This document shows positions 1 to 11,817 of a stretch of DNA of 64,000 nucleotides, piece after piece; the first letter of the stretch is position 1, and each line of letters starts with the position of its first letter. Location of the stretch: positions 52,451,357 through 52,515,356 of the forward strand of contig OZ025250.1 of assembly GCA_964019135.1 (NCBI GenBank), in the 5' to 3' direction. The notes below the pieces were generated by a model. That model had not been told where the DNA came from. It searched no databases and saw nothing but the letters and a program-made list of their open reading frames with translations. Both the position numbers and the translations under genes were made by a program. Origin of the DNA: Arenicola marina. Its lineage: Eukaryota > Annelida > Polychaeta > Arenicolidae.

Positions 1-157
1 CCATACCCGGCTGAAAGAAGTGTCGGGCGATTTACCAATCACCATGTGTAGTGTACGTTTTCAGGTTACCGCGGGGATACCAAGCCACCAAAGAAATGCG
101 CTCAATGTTTTGATAAATTTCTGCGAATTTGGTGGCAGCATCATGCACTATTGTGTA

Positions 158-400
158 CAGGTGTAAACTGTTATCTGCAGGTGTACACTGTTATCTACAG
201 GTGTACACTGTTATCTACAGGTGTACACTGTTATCTACAGTGTTATCTACAGGTGTACACTGTTATCTACAGGTGTACACTGTTTTCTACAGGTGTACAC
301 TGTTTTCGACAGGTGTACACTGTTTTCTACAGGTGTACACTGTTTTCTACAGGTGTACACTGTTTTCTACAGGTGTACACTGTTGTCTACAGGCGTACGC
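158..400 (+). repeat. 20-bp minisatellite
   Basis: About twelve head-to-tail copies of a unit close to CAGGTGTACACTGTTATCTA. The first copies carry TGTTATC and the later ones TGTTTTC, so variants are clustered, as expected from local duplication. One copy near 240 is shortened. The unit has no stop in any forward frame, so three overlapping open frames arise here; they are by-products of the repeat. The first 157 bases show no recognisable feature. Confidence 0.9.
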
Positions 401-654
401 ATGTGGTCAGCTGATATTTGACTTATTTGCTACCTGTCCAGGTCAGCTGACCTCATGCATTTTTTCTTACAGCCACTAAGATCAGTGATTGCCCTATTTT
501 TAAATGCGGGACATCGTATCCATTATGGAATGTTGGGGGACATTTTGGATAACAGGGGGACCTGTCAAACTTCTGAAGGCCGCTGTGCGCAGCGGGCTCA
601 GAGTTAATGTAGCGGTCGTAAGGCAGTTATAGCGCTGTTTACGACCAGTGCGTC

Positions 655-1062
655 AAACCGTAGTCCAGCGCATAGAGCCATATCCTGTGACCGGAGCCAT
701 AATCCAGCGCACGGAGCCACAGCCCGGCGCACGGGGGCAAAGTCCAGCGCGGAGCCATAGCCCGCGACCGGAGCCATAGTCCACGACCGGAGCAATAGCC
801 CACGATCGGAGCAATAGCCCACGACCGGAGCAATAGTCCGCGACCGGAGCAATAGCCCACGACCGGAGCAATAGCCCACGGCCGGAGCAATAGCCCACGA
901 CCGGAGCAATAGCCCACCACCGCAGCCATAGCCCGGCGCCCCGGCCGTAGTCCGCGACCGGAGCCGGAGCAATGGCCCACGACCGGAGCAATAGCCCACG
1001 GCCGGAGCCATAGCCCGCGACCGGAGCTCTCCTATAGCCCGGCGCCCCGAGCCATATCACAG
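655..1062 (+). repeat. 19-bp GC-rich minisatellite
   Basis: Degenerate tandem copies of a unit close to GACCGGAGCAATAGCCCAC. The middle (about 770-920) is regular; the edges carry variants such as GGAGCCATAGTCCAGCGC. The reverse strand stays open through it in several frames because the unit lacks stops there. No gene-like composition or splice context is seen. Confidence 0.85.
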
Positions 1063-2029
1063 CGCACGGCCATAGCCATAGTCCGTTCTCGCACTCGCGA
1101 TCTCTCATTATGGCCCTCGCTTGCGCGCATTCTGCCGTTTCTCGGTGCGGCCGAAAACTACAAGTATCACACACTGCGTGCAAGCTATAAAATTTGCCGC
1201 AGACTCCGTCCGCTCAGAGGAGATTCTGCGTCCTTACACATCCCAAAGATGTACAATATCAGAGTGACACAAACGCCCGCTAATGTATGATACACCCTAC
1301 AGTTGAAAACGTCATTGTCGGTGCACAAGGAATACATGGGGTATGTAATCACTATACAGTGATCGTATTGTAATGAATTAAATGGCCTGACAGCAGTGGG
1401 ACATGGGGACGCATGTGCCGCAGTTTTACGGGACATTTGGATTATTAGGGGGCAATAGCGCAAGGCCGCGCTCTGCGGCGAACACTATAAGATGTATAGA
1501 TGGCTGATTCTAAAAGGACGATTTAGCACTAACAGAAGCTTATGTTCATCTCATAAATGTAATTTGTGTCAGTTGCCAGGCAGTGACAACTTGAGATATT
1601 GTGATGTTGTGACTCCGATTTTTGAAAATACCTTGGTCATTATGTAGTTTTCCAGAGAAGACATGTTTACGTCAAACTTATCCGTGTACTGGTATCTATT
1701 TGTTTTCTTTCAGGGCCCTTCGCCTTGTCAATACTAACTAAGCTTAAAGTGACTGAAAACCCAAATTAAATCATTCACCAATGCCAGGATCCTAAAGAAT
1801 AACCAAAATACAAACATATGGTATATTGACAATATTAATTAATTTTAAACCGCCTTGACTGGGCTATTTTCCCACTTCGCCAAAAACGGACCGACCGCGC
1901 GATGGTGAGTTGTGACGTCGCAAATAGGAACCGTCAACAGTTGTCTCGCGCGGACCATTTGCATGCGAATGTAGGCCATGATGTATGGAAGGGGATAGGT
2001 GCCATAATTCTAAGTCCGTACTTCTAAAG
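1063..2029. other. intergenic, no feature recognised
   Basis: Mixed-composition sequence without a convincing exon, RNA gene or repeat. Open frames are short and low in information. The end (from about 1960) leads into an AT-rich repeat block. Confidence 0.5.
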
Positions 2030-2222
2030 GTTAATTGTTAATTCTTCATTTTAAATGCTTAATTGTTAATTCTTCATTCTAAATGCTTAATTGTTACTTG
2101 TTCATTCTAAATGCTTAATTATAATTTATTAATGTTTAATTGCTAATTCTAAATGTTCAATTGTTAATTCTTAATGTTTTAAATTTTTTATTCTTAAAAT
2201 ATTAATTCGTATTCCTAAATGC
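2030..2222 (+). repeat. AT-rich degenerate tandem block, left arm of an inverted pair
   Basis: Repeats built on TTAATTGTTAATTCTTAATG and close variants (TTCATTCTAAATGC). The same motif occurs in reverse complement at 5446-5605, so the two blocks form an inverted pair about 3.2 kb apart. This could be the ends of a foldback or non-autonomous DNA element, or two insertions of one AT-rich family in opposite directions. No clear target-site duplication was found. Confidence 0.6.
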
Positions 2223-2680
2223 GTAATACTATATTCGCAATACATCATTCAAGGTCTGAAGGTTCTAATGCTGCCTTTTACATACTGCTTTTCAAGTACT
2301 TCATTTGTAAATACTTCGCATTAATGAGCCTAGCTGTTCCAGGCGACATTCAGCGCCATCTGTCGTCATAATGGGTTTTACTCCCCAATTTATGACGACA
2401 GAGGCGTGGCGAAAAAATGTCAGATGGACCGCGATTAGTACGATTAGTACAGAGTACTCCCCAGACTCTGCATTATGTTGTATTAGACTGGTTGCCTAAC
2501 CGGTTCCGGACATTTACATAGCAATCGCTCAACCGTGCACAACAGTGGCCAGGATATGATTTAGCGATAAGGGCAAAACTTTTAAATTTCTGCCCGGTAA
2601 TGGCCGGCCTTTTGCATGCACGACGCTAGATGACCTATAAATTATAACGTCATGAATAGTCAGTACTAGCGAGTGACTTT

Positions 2681-2722
2681 ACTTGTAGCACAAATATTAG
2701 TACACCAAGATAGGTCATGCGG
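2681..2722 (+). repeat. inner inverted repeat, left arm (42 bp)
   Basis: This stretch, with core TAGTACACCAAGATAGGTCA, recurs in reverse complement at 4043-4085 with only a few differences. The arms are about 1.3 kb apart and lie inside the larger AT-rich inverted pair. No open frame between them looks like a transposase. Confidence 0.65.
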
Positions 2723-4042
2723 GGCTGCGATGTGACGTCACGAATAGCTAAGTAGCTACGTGGAAGTTGTTGTCTAGGGCAGAAGAGCGCCGTGCCACAC
2801 GCAGTCCAAACCTAAGTGAGCTGTGGGTTTGGGGATGTTTGAATCGTCACAGTCTAAAAACCGGGCCTTTTCTGGCGTAATGCCGTCAAGCTGTTGTGTC
2901 GTACGGTGTACAAGTTGTGAACTTTGATATGATACCACTCGAGCACGAAAAACGAGCAACATGCACGGATACCGGCTTTGTGAAAGAAAGACGACACCCG
3001 ACCAGTAGCCTAAGTGGATTTGGCCCGCTCCACGAAGATAAACCGTTATGCCGAATATAACTACTTACTACATAGGTGGTGTACACATAACTAAAGCAGG
3101 GGCGGATTATAGTCGATAAGTTATAAGCACCCCCCCACCCCTTCCCCCCCTGAGTCTAATTAAAGCTGTTATTGGACAATGTATAGTCTATATTCCGGGG
3201 ATTAATAATGAACTTAAAATAAAAAATTGTCCCGTACGTACTTTACTCCGTACACATTTATATAATTTATAACATTTAACCTATGAAATCTAAATCGCCC
3301 CCCCCCCATATCCAGCATATCTTAATCCGGTCCTGAAACCGGCCCCCTCTATCCAGATCTTCTGGATCCACTCCTGTAAGCCTAAATATTAATAAAAACA
3401 ACAAAGCCATGCTCAACCAATTGATATTTTTAATACAAAAGTAATTAATAAACATAAACAAAATTAACTTGATAAGGGTTCAGAATGCAGACAAAGGCTT
3501 TGCTTTTCCGCGGTCTGGCTAGCTTTGTCAAAGGCAACCAGACCCAGGGAGCCGGACACCCAGGCCAAGGCAGTCCATGATCATACTATACGGTCTGAGT
3601 TCATCCAATTTTTATTCAAACCCCAGAACATCGACTAGGACACCTCATTACACATTTTTTAGGCATTAGCCGGCACTTAGAGCTTGTTGTCTTCTGGTAA
3701 TTGTTGAATAATAGATAGTCAACGATAGATCTTTGACTTGGCTTGCTCACATCAGCCGCCCGCTTTGATGTGGGCGATAACAGAGAATTATCAGACATTG
3801 GGGTGTTACTATTCGAAGCACGATATCAATGACTGAGAAATTACCGCAAGAAGCAAGTCTTACCTTTCTTTTTCCTTGGGAAATCTGAAGAATCACATTG
3901 TTAGATATCTGTCATTCGTGAATTCGCGAAATTTATGGCAGAACAGACTTGAAGTTTATGCCTGTTGACGGCGGCACTGTGCAACACTACGCGCTCACCG
4001 CTTGGCGGCGCCACCCGAGTAAAAGGAGATTACAAGGAATCG

Positions 4043-4085
4043 CCGTATGACCTATCTTGGTGTACTAATATCTGTGCTTGAAGTT
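4043..4085 (-). repeat. inner inverted repeat, right arm
   Basis: Reverse-complement partner of 2681-2722, with core TGACCTATCTTGGTGTACTA. Similarity stops abruptly on both sides, as expected for short terminal repeats or two opposed insertions of one small element. Confidence 0.65.
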
Positions 4086-4240
4086 ACGCTGATCGCGGCT
4101 TGCAGCAGGGTGGGATCCCGAGATGCTGGATAGGCCGGTCTCAAGAGTTTCGAGAGCCTAGCTTTAGTTTTTTTATCTTTTGGTATTATCCGACGACCGA
4201 GGATTTTTTATTAAAAGTGAACTGGGAATTTTAATATTAA

Positions 4241-4714
4241 TCAATTAACCGTGAATCTGGTAATTGATATCATGTATCCGCCCTTCATTTGTATGCGGGT
4301 AGTTCTCCTTTTATAACTAAGAAATGTATTCTTCGTGACCCCCGGCCCCCCTCCTACATCCCACGGCCAGGCTCGAGCAGCCATGGAGTGCCATGCAGCC
4401 ATGCAGCCAGTGCATCCCGGGGACTGCATGTTCCTTGATGAAAGCTGTTTCCGTATAATTCCCCTGGGGACCACATTTGTTATGACGAAAATCGTCACAC
4501 TATGATTGAGTCGTGTTTGTCTGTGTGACTGTGTCTGTGTCTGTCCGTGCGCGCTCGAACGCCAGGTATCGTTGTCGAACTTCGCCAACAGATGCCAGAA
4601 GTCTAACCTCAAGTTCGTTGACGGGTGAAATCGGTCGAACGTCAACGTCGCCATGACGTCATACGTCCGAAACACATTTTCCAGTCTAACTCGGCTAATA
4701 TTATAGCTAGACAT
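4241..4714 (-). other. possible decayed interspersed repeat with an open minus frame
   Basis: A 157-codon minus-strand frame with Thr/Gln/His-rich stretches (such as QTQTQSHRQT). It comes from a CAGACA-type simple repeat around 4515-4550 next to a segment that resembles pseudo-coding dispersed repeats of marine invertebrates. No protein domain is recognisable, no supporting splice sites were found, and I do not think it is a gene. Confidence 0.25.
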
Positions 4715-5039
4715 GTTACCCAGCTCCTGAATATCTTTCTCGTTACTGCCATCAAATTTGACGTGGGACCAATAGTTTTCGAGCTAGGTCATGTGCAAAA
4801 TGACAACATTGACGACACAAAATACAGGTACGGTGTTCCGATCGTTACGAGTTTTGCACGAACTTTAAGGGTACCGCTGAGGTACCCTACATCAAAAATC
4901 AGGGCGATCCCATCAATACTGTTGGTTTCCATAGCAACGAAAGTCCCGATTATGAGCCAATAAAAGTTCTGGTCCCCCCGATTTCGACGACTTGCCTTAT
5001 GGTTTTCGTTTAAATGGAATATAGTCCAAATCACGGCGA

Positions 5040-5150
5040 TCGGACTCGTAGTATTCGTTTCCAAGCAACTAACTTGCCCAGAGCGCCTGGAAGTTGGGGG
5101 TTCGAACCCGACTTTATACCCTGTTCGAAATTACGGGCTGTGGTAGAGCT
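5040..5150 (+). repeat. possible tRNA-SINE fragment
   Basis: The stretch contains GGTTCGAACCC (5098-5108), a perfect RNA polymerase III B-box sequence, but no good A box at tRNA spacing and no cloverleaf that I can fold. It is most simply a worn piece of a tRNA-derived SINE. Confidence 0.3.
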
Positions 5151-5445
5151 TAAAAAGAAGAGTGAGGCCCAGGGAGCGTTTCTTTCTTTATTGCCACAAA
5201 GCAATCTCCAAACGGACAGCGACATCTTGCATTATAATTTTACAGAATGAATATCATGATCGCGCTATGCATGATCCGTACTTCTCGATGCGTATATATA
5301 TCTACATTCGTAGTTCTAACTTCTTAATGGCTAGTTACGCAGTCGTAGTTCGAAATTCGTAATAGTTGCTTGTAATTACATGCATATTATTGTCCCGCTT
5401 ACATGTCAATCTTTTTCAGGGAAAATTTTACATTGTAGAACTAAA

Positions 5446-5605
5446 CACTTAAAATGAAAAATTAAGCATTAAGAATTAACAATTAAGCATTAAGAATTAA
5501 CAATTAAACATTAAGAATTAAGCATTAGGAATTAACAAGTAGGCATTACGAATTAAAAATTAAGCATTTAGAATGAATGATGAACAATTAAGCATTTATC
5601 TGGTC
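5446..5605 (-). repeat. AT-rich degenerate block, right arm of inverted pair
   Basis: Tandem ATTAAGAATTAACAATTAAG-type units, the reverse complement of the block at 2030-2222. Units vary in length between about 13 and 28 bases. With the left block this frames a roughly 3.6 kb segment containing no recognisable transposase. Confidence 0.6.
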
Positions 5606-6963
5606 TAATCTATGATGGGTAATTGGTTGCGCAGTGAGATTTTGCAACAATGACAAGACTGATCAAGGTATCCACAGGTTTTATATAACAAACATCGGCT
5701 AGAAAAGACAATAGGTAACATTTGTTCAGATGTGGCGGAAAGATCAGCCTGTCAGTATGGCCAGCGCTATCTGTGGCGTTCAATTCGACCGCGGTGAGCT
5801 TCATTCCATATCCAGTTGAAATATTAATTTCGATTTACGAAAAAAAAGTGTGATAGATCTAAAGTTGCGAAGCATAAACTCCTTACGTATACTGCCCCGA
5901 AACAATATTCTTCCATCTCAAAACGCACAACATGTTCTAAGCCACCAATGACACCCATAGGCTGGTTTCATTAAAGTGCATTAAAGATATATTTAAGCAT
6001 GGCTGCAGAATATAAATCCCAGCAAGTAAATGTCTCAATTCATAAATCAATTGTTTGCTTTGCTCCCTCTGCCGTCTTTCCTGTTCAATGAAACTTGCGT
6101 CCATGTTCAATGGTGCGTTTTTGAAACACCTCAATTTCAATAAATTTTATGTTTCTAAATATGAAAAACAAAATCAGCTGCTTCATGTAGGTTTTTTTTC
6201 TTGCCGTTGTAAAATCTGTAAGGTTATACACGTGACATGCACTCCTGTGCTTGCAACATTGTATCGTTGATTTCTTTATTGACGTCCTAATCCTGATAAA
6301 GATCTATAACCTCTATACACTGACCGTGGCGAGGGAGAATAATATTTCTCTTTGTTATCGTCAGCCTTTTCGGTTTAATTTGAAAAACCTCGATTTCGTG
6401 CGAATGCGTCATTCCTTCAAAATCAAAATGTGCAAATTTACGCAGATGTTTAGTTTAGATTACAGCATGAATATTGAGTTAAATAAATCTATCAGTTGTA
6501 GGCTAATACATGATCATGTAAACTGACGACTTCGTAACAAGTGTCGCGAGATGGTACAGTGGATAGAGTGGCCAATCGCGGTCCGGTGAATTTTTTGTAC
6601 GCACATGTTCAGTTCCCGCTGCTTCTAGACATTTTATTTTCCATCAGCTCCACTAAAGCCGAAACTGTTTCCCAGGTTGAACAACTATTTGTTGATTATT
6701 TTAATTACCCGGTAGGTAGACTTATATATTTCAACCGCATAAGTTCTGGTTTTCCACCGGCTTGCACTGTCACTGATTGGGAAAATCCAGGTTCATATCT
6801 GTCCATAGTTTACTGCCCCCACTCCCGAAGCTACCATCCCCTGCCCTGGGCCTGGCGTATGGAATTTATCCTACACTGTTCTTCAACGAACCACTTAGCA
6901 TAGGCTTATTCAGTGATAGGTAGGCCAGTGGGTGGGTCCCAGTGTCCCAGAGGTGTACATTTT
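5606..6963. other. intergenic, nothing convincing
   Basis: AT-rich sequence with short open frames only. At 6541-6600 there is a weak tRNA-like start (GATGGTACAGTGGATAGAGT resembles an A box), but no matching B box or acceptor stem, so no tRNA is called. Confidence 0.45.
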
Positions 6964-7108
6964 AACCGGCCGCAGACGAAGCCGGCCGCCGTCCGACAAC
7001 AGACGGTGGGAGGGGGTGGGTGAGTGGGGGTGGGGGGGTGCCAATAGATAGGGGGCCCTCACCCACCGTCTGTTTTCGGACGGCGGCCGGCTTCGTCTGC
7101 GGCCGGTT
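6964..7108. repeat. near-perfect 47-bp inverted repeat (hairpin) with G-rich loop
   Basis: The left arm 6964-7010 and right arm 7062-7108 are reverse complements at 46 of 47 positions (one C/A change near 6997). The 51-base spacer is G-rich (GGGGGTGGGTGAGTGGGGG type). The arms are GC-rich and contain internal CCGGCCG palindromes, so the DNA or its RNA would form a very stable stem. It may be a miniature foldback element. No target-site duplication is obvious. Confidence 0.85.
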
Positions 7109-7705
7109 TGCCTGGTCGTCCCAGAGCTCTTTAAAATTACGGGACATCCGAAAAATAATTGTACATTAATTAAAAGAAAATATTGCATAGTCTGCTCACT
7201 ATATATTTAAAATGCATTACCATGTCCCCTCACAGTTCAATCAAATGCGGCATTTGACATTTTAATGCGACAAATGACTAAGGACGCGTACAGAATCGCT
7301 GCTTATCCCTGACAACAAATTGCTATAAAGGTGATCCAGTTAGGAGTATGTTTACGTAGTTAGAGCCCCCACCCCGATCGTGTGATAACTCTCGCCTTGG
7401 TTTCTGACTCATGGTTATCAATATCGTGCTTGGGAAAGTCTTTTATTTTGCCTATAATCCTTCATTAAAAGCAGCTGGATTGTCTGTAAACCATTGCAAT
7501 TGTCAAACATGTATCAGTAGCTTCCTCAAAGTTTTTAAGTTTGTCATATTCAGTCCTTGTAATTCCGCGAGAGGGCCGTATTTCGGGGTAGTGGGTAAAA
7601 CCCGGAATAGCTGTGGAATAGTTGGAGAAAACTCGGAATAGTACCAACCACCTTTCTGTGGCAGTGACGGGGGTATGTACGTACATATAATCGATATAAT
7701 ATAAA
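7109..7705. other. intergenic, nothing convincing
   Basis: Unique-looking sequence between the hairpin and the 29-bp array. Two short open frames overlap on opposite strands and neither has recognisable content. Confidence 0.45.
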
Positions 7706-7707
7706 GA

Positions 7708-8190
7708 CTTGTTTACTGTGAGGTAGCCCCTGCGCTATTGTTTACTGTGAGGTAGCCCCTGCGCTATTTACTGTGAGGTAGCCCCTGCGCTATTGTTTAC
7801 TGTGAGGTAGCCCGTGTCCTATTGTTTACTGTGAGGTAGCCCCTGCGCTATTGTTTACTGTGAGGTAGCCCCTGCGCTATTGTTTACTGTGAGGTAGCCC
7901 ATGCCCTATTGTTTACCGTGAGGTAGCCCCTGCGCTATTGTTTACTGTGAGGTAGCCCCTGCGCTATTGTTTACTGTGAGGTAGCCCCTGCGCTATTGTT
8001 TACTGTGAGGTAGCCCCTGCGCTATTTACTGTGAGGTAGCCCCTGCGCCATTGTTTACTGTGAGGTAGCCCGTGTCCTATTGTTTACTGTGAGGTAGCCC
8101 CTGCGCTATTGTTTACTGTGAGGTAGCCCCTGCGCTATTGTTTACTGTGAGGTAGCCCCTGCGCTATTGTTTACTGTGAGATGGTCCCTC
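7708..8190 (+). repeat. 29-bp minisatellite
   Basis: About sixteen copies of a unit running TGTTTACTGTGAGGTAGCCC then CTGCGCTAT. Some copies lack the TGTT and some carry CGTGTCC or ATGCCC instead of CCTGCGC. A block of several variant copies is repeated within the array, which shows multi-unit duplication. Two or three units of the same family also sit at the junctions of the 1.87-kb repeat (about 9892-9950 and 11760-11817), so this minisatellite belongs to the larger repeated unit. Confidence 0.9.
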
Positions 8191-9950
8191 GAGGTTGCGT
8201 CTGACTCTTGTTCTGCATTGTTCCAACATATAGTTTAGTGCGCTGTAGTCCCTGTAGCTATCTGTATGCTGTAGCCCTGCATATGTTTTCATGCGTGGTA
8301 GCCCCTTGGGGTGCCTTTTACCGGTCTATGTTTTAGTGTACTCCCTTCGGAACATGATGCCTATCGTTTAATGTGAGGTAGCGCCTGTCCTATGCGGAGG
8401 ATGTCATTATTGAACAAATCGCCAACGTCAATGGTCGTCACTTTGATCGCCGCTATGACCGTGAGTTTGCTCAAATCTGGGAGTTGGACCATTTAACATC
8501 ATCGCCTTATTATGCTCAATCAAGCGGAGTGAACGCACAATCCAACGGTAAAATATGCTTTGGTCCGTGCCGGGAGTAGCAATCTGGATCCAGAGTTAGC
8601 TCTCCTCTGCTTGAGAACCACTCCGATTGACTGTGTCAATCTCGCTGAACTTTTGTTCAACAGAAGGGCACATGAGAATCTACCCATGAAAGTCAGGAAC
8701 ACTCACTACAACAGAGACATTATCCAAAAAAGGCTTCAGCAAAGGCAAGAGCAGCAGCGAAATTATCATAACTATACTGCTCACGATTGATCACCTCTCA
8801 TTCCAGGTCAGGCGGTCACTATCCAGAATCCCAGATCCAAGCAGTGGGTACCCACTTCCATCCAGCAGAAGTGTGACGAGCCCCGATCGCATATCGTCTC
8901 GACTGAATAGGGTAGCTGTCTAAGGAGGAATCGGCGACACATCAAGGACATCCCGGCCCCGCCAAAAAAAACTTCGCTTCTCGGACACGCTAGACCTGCC
9001 TGTTGGTCATCCAGAATCCGGACATCCACGGATCCGCAGGGTAAAAGGTCTGGAGCGGTATCGAGCCAACCCCCATCAGCTGACAAGGGTAGAGGATCAA
9101 CAGGGCCTACTGACCCCACAGTTAATGATCTAGGAGGCTACCGTACCGGAAGTGGAGGCCATGTGAGGCCCATTCGTTATGAATAATATTAAATTGGTTT
9201 AAATAACGTTTCAAATTACTATATTAATTGTTATCCTCATTGTGACAGAGTGATCGTTGTTAACCTGTCTCAACTGTAATAACTAAGCTTAAGGAGAGGG
9301 ATACGATAATATGTATTTAATTACCGGTACATACCAATATTATTATTTCTTATTATTTCTAGACTTTATTCATCGCAGCTTTACATCCCTCAAGCAGTAA
9401 ATAGTACCCATCATATTCATGCGCACCATCTCACCATCACATGGACTACTATCATATCTGGCGTTCCCATACCTGACACGCAAGACGTGTTGTCTCTCCG
9501 TTCAGAAGCATGACTGCTGCCCTGCTTACCCTCTCCTGAAACATTCCCTTCTCGCCCTCGTATGCCCTCATTGCCTTCACCTGGTACTGACATTCCCCGT
9601 TTAACCTCTGCTGGCATTCGCATTCTTTCATCACCCCGCCCCGTCACTTTTATTCCCTGCTTGTCCTCTCCTAGTACTCATATTCCCTGCTTAACCTGGT
9701 ACACCCATTCCCTCCTTACCCTCTCCTGGCACCCGCCTTCCCTTCTTACCTACTCCTGATAGTTGCATTTACTCTTTTCTTCTCTCTTGGCAATCTTATT
9801 CCCTTATCAGCCTCTCATGCCACTCATTTCTCCCGATCCTTCCCCTCATTTCTTCTCCTGGCACTCCCATTTCGTCCGTTACCTCTCCTGACACTGTGAG
9901 GTAGCCCCTGCGCTTTGTTGACTGTGAGGTAACCCCTGCGCTATTGTTTA
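8191..9950 (+). mobile_element. Ty3/gypsy pol relic, 1.87-kb unit copy A
   Basis: About 8410-9187 encodes the tail of a Ty3/gypsy polyprotein. First comes the end of the integrase core (EFAQIWELDHLTSSP, about 8469-8513), then, after a +1 frameshift near 8555, a stretch with LALLCLRTTPID and AELLFNRR, a QQRQEQQRNYH coiled segment, a GPY/F-like part (PLIPGQAVTIQ) and RRNRRHIKDIP. Stops interrupt it near 8788 and 8907. A purine run AAGGAGAGGG (9291-9300) could be the polypurine tract before a 3' LTR. Beyond 9460 the unit ends in degenerate CT-rich repeats akin to the 30-bp array, then 29-bp units. It lacks ~88 bp present in copies B and C. Not functional. Confidence 0.8.
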
Positions 9951-11817
9951 CTGTGAGATGGCCCCTCGAGGTTGCGTCTGACTCTTGTGGTGCATTGTAC
10001 CGACATATAGTTTAGTGCGCTGTAGTCCCTGTATCTATCTGTATGCTGTAGCCCTGCATATCTTTTCGTGCGTGGTAGCCCCTTGGGGTGCCTTTTACCG
10101 GTCTATGTTTTAGTGTACTCCCTTCGGAACATGGTGCCTATCGTTTAATGTGAGGTAGCGCCTGTCCTATTGCTTGGTGGGAGGTTCTTATCCTCTCCTG
10201 GGACTGCCAATCCCTCCTTTTACTATACTTATCCTTATCCTATAACCTCCATTGTTTGTTTGCGGAGCATATCGTTATTGAACAAATCGCCAGTGTCAGG
10301 GGTCGTCACTTTGATCGCCGCTATGACCGTGAGTTTGCTAAAATCTGGGAGTTGGACCATTTAACATCATCGCCTTATCATGCTCAATCAAGCGGATTGC
10401 ACGCACAATCCAATCGGTAAAATATGCTTTGGTCCGTGCCGGGAGTAGCAATCTGGATCCAGAGATAGCTCTCCTCTGCTTGAGAACAACCCCGATTGAC
10501 TGTGTCTTACCCAATCCCGCTGAACTTTTGTTCAACAGAAGGATACAGGGGAATCTACCCATGAAAGTCAGGAACACTCACTACAACAGAGACATTATCC
10601 AAATAAGGCTTCAGCAAAGGCAAGAGCAGCAGCGAAATTATCATAACTATACTGCTCACGATTGATCACCTCTCATTCCAGGTCAGGCGGTCACTATCCA
10701 GAATCCCAGATCCAAGCAGTGGGTACCCGCTTCCATCCAGCAGAAGTGTGACGAGCCCCGATCGTATATCGTCTCGACTGAATAGGGTAGCTGTCTAAGA
10801 AGGAATCGGCGACACATCAAGGACATCCCGGCCCCGCCAAAAAAACTTCGCTTCGCAGACACGGTAGACCTGCCTGTTGGTAATCCAGAATCTGGGCATC
10901 CGCGGATCGCAGGGTAAAACGTCTGGAGCGGTACCGAGCAAACCCCCATCAGCTGACACGGGTAGCGGATCAACAGGGCCTACTGACCCCACAGTTAATG
11001 ATCTAGGTGGCTACCGTACCGGAAGTGGAGGCCTTGTGAGGCCCATTCGTTATGAATAATATTAAATTGGTTTAAATAACGTTTCAAATTACTATATTAA
11101 TTGTTATCCTCATTGTGACAGAGTGATCGTTGTTAACCTGTCTCAACTGTAATAACTAAGCTTAAGGAGAGGGATGCGATAATATGTATTTAATTACATA
11201 CCAATATTATTATTTCTTATTATTTCTAGACTTTATTCATCGCAGCTTTACATCCCTCAAGCAGTAAATAGTACCCATCATATTCATGCGCACCATCTCA
11301 CCGTCACATGGACTACTATCATATCTGGCGTTCCCATACCTGACACGCAAGACGTGTTGTCTCTCAGTCCAGAAGCATGACTGCTGCCCTGCTTACCCTC
11401 TCCTGAAACATTCTTTTCTCGCCCTCGTATGCCCTTATTGCCTTCGCCTGGTACTGACATTCCCCGTTTAACCTCTGCTGGCATTCGCATTCTTTCATCA
11501 CCCCGCCCTGTCACTTTTATTCCCTGCTTGTCCTCTCCTAGTACTCATATTCCCTGCTTAACCTGGTACAACCATTCCCTCCTTACCCTCTCCTGGCACC
11601 CGCCTTCCCTTCTTACCTACTCCTGATAGTTGCATTTACTCTTTTCTTCTCTCTTGGCAATCTTATTCCCTTATCAGCCTCTCATGCCACTCATTTCTCC
11701 CGATCCTTCCCCTCATTTCTTCTCCTGGCACTCCCATTTCGTCCGTTACCTCTCCTGACACTGTGAGGTAGCCCCTGCGCTTTGTTGACTGTGAGGTAGC
11801 CCCTGCGCTATTGTTTA
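9951..11817 (+). mobile_element. Ty3/gypsy pol relic, 1.87-kb unit copy B
   Basis: Second tandem copy, very close to copy C. It carries an extra ~88 bp (about 10172-10260) ahead of the integrase tail. The frame around 10429-10662 reads the same LALLCLRTTPID / RQEQQRNYH region, with IALLCL here and two extra codons (VLPNPAELLF). The same frameshift and stops as in copy A are present, so the relic was already dead when it was amplified. The unit ends with CT-rich repeats and 29-bp units at 11760-11817. Confidence 0.8.

Noticed and set aside
7708..8190. Possible CRISPR array (29-bp repeats)
   Set aside because: Units are directly adjacent without unique spacers, and the DNA is eukaryotic.
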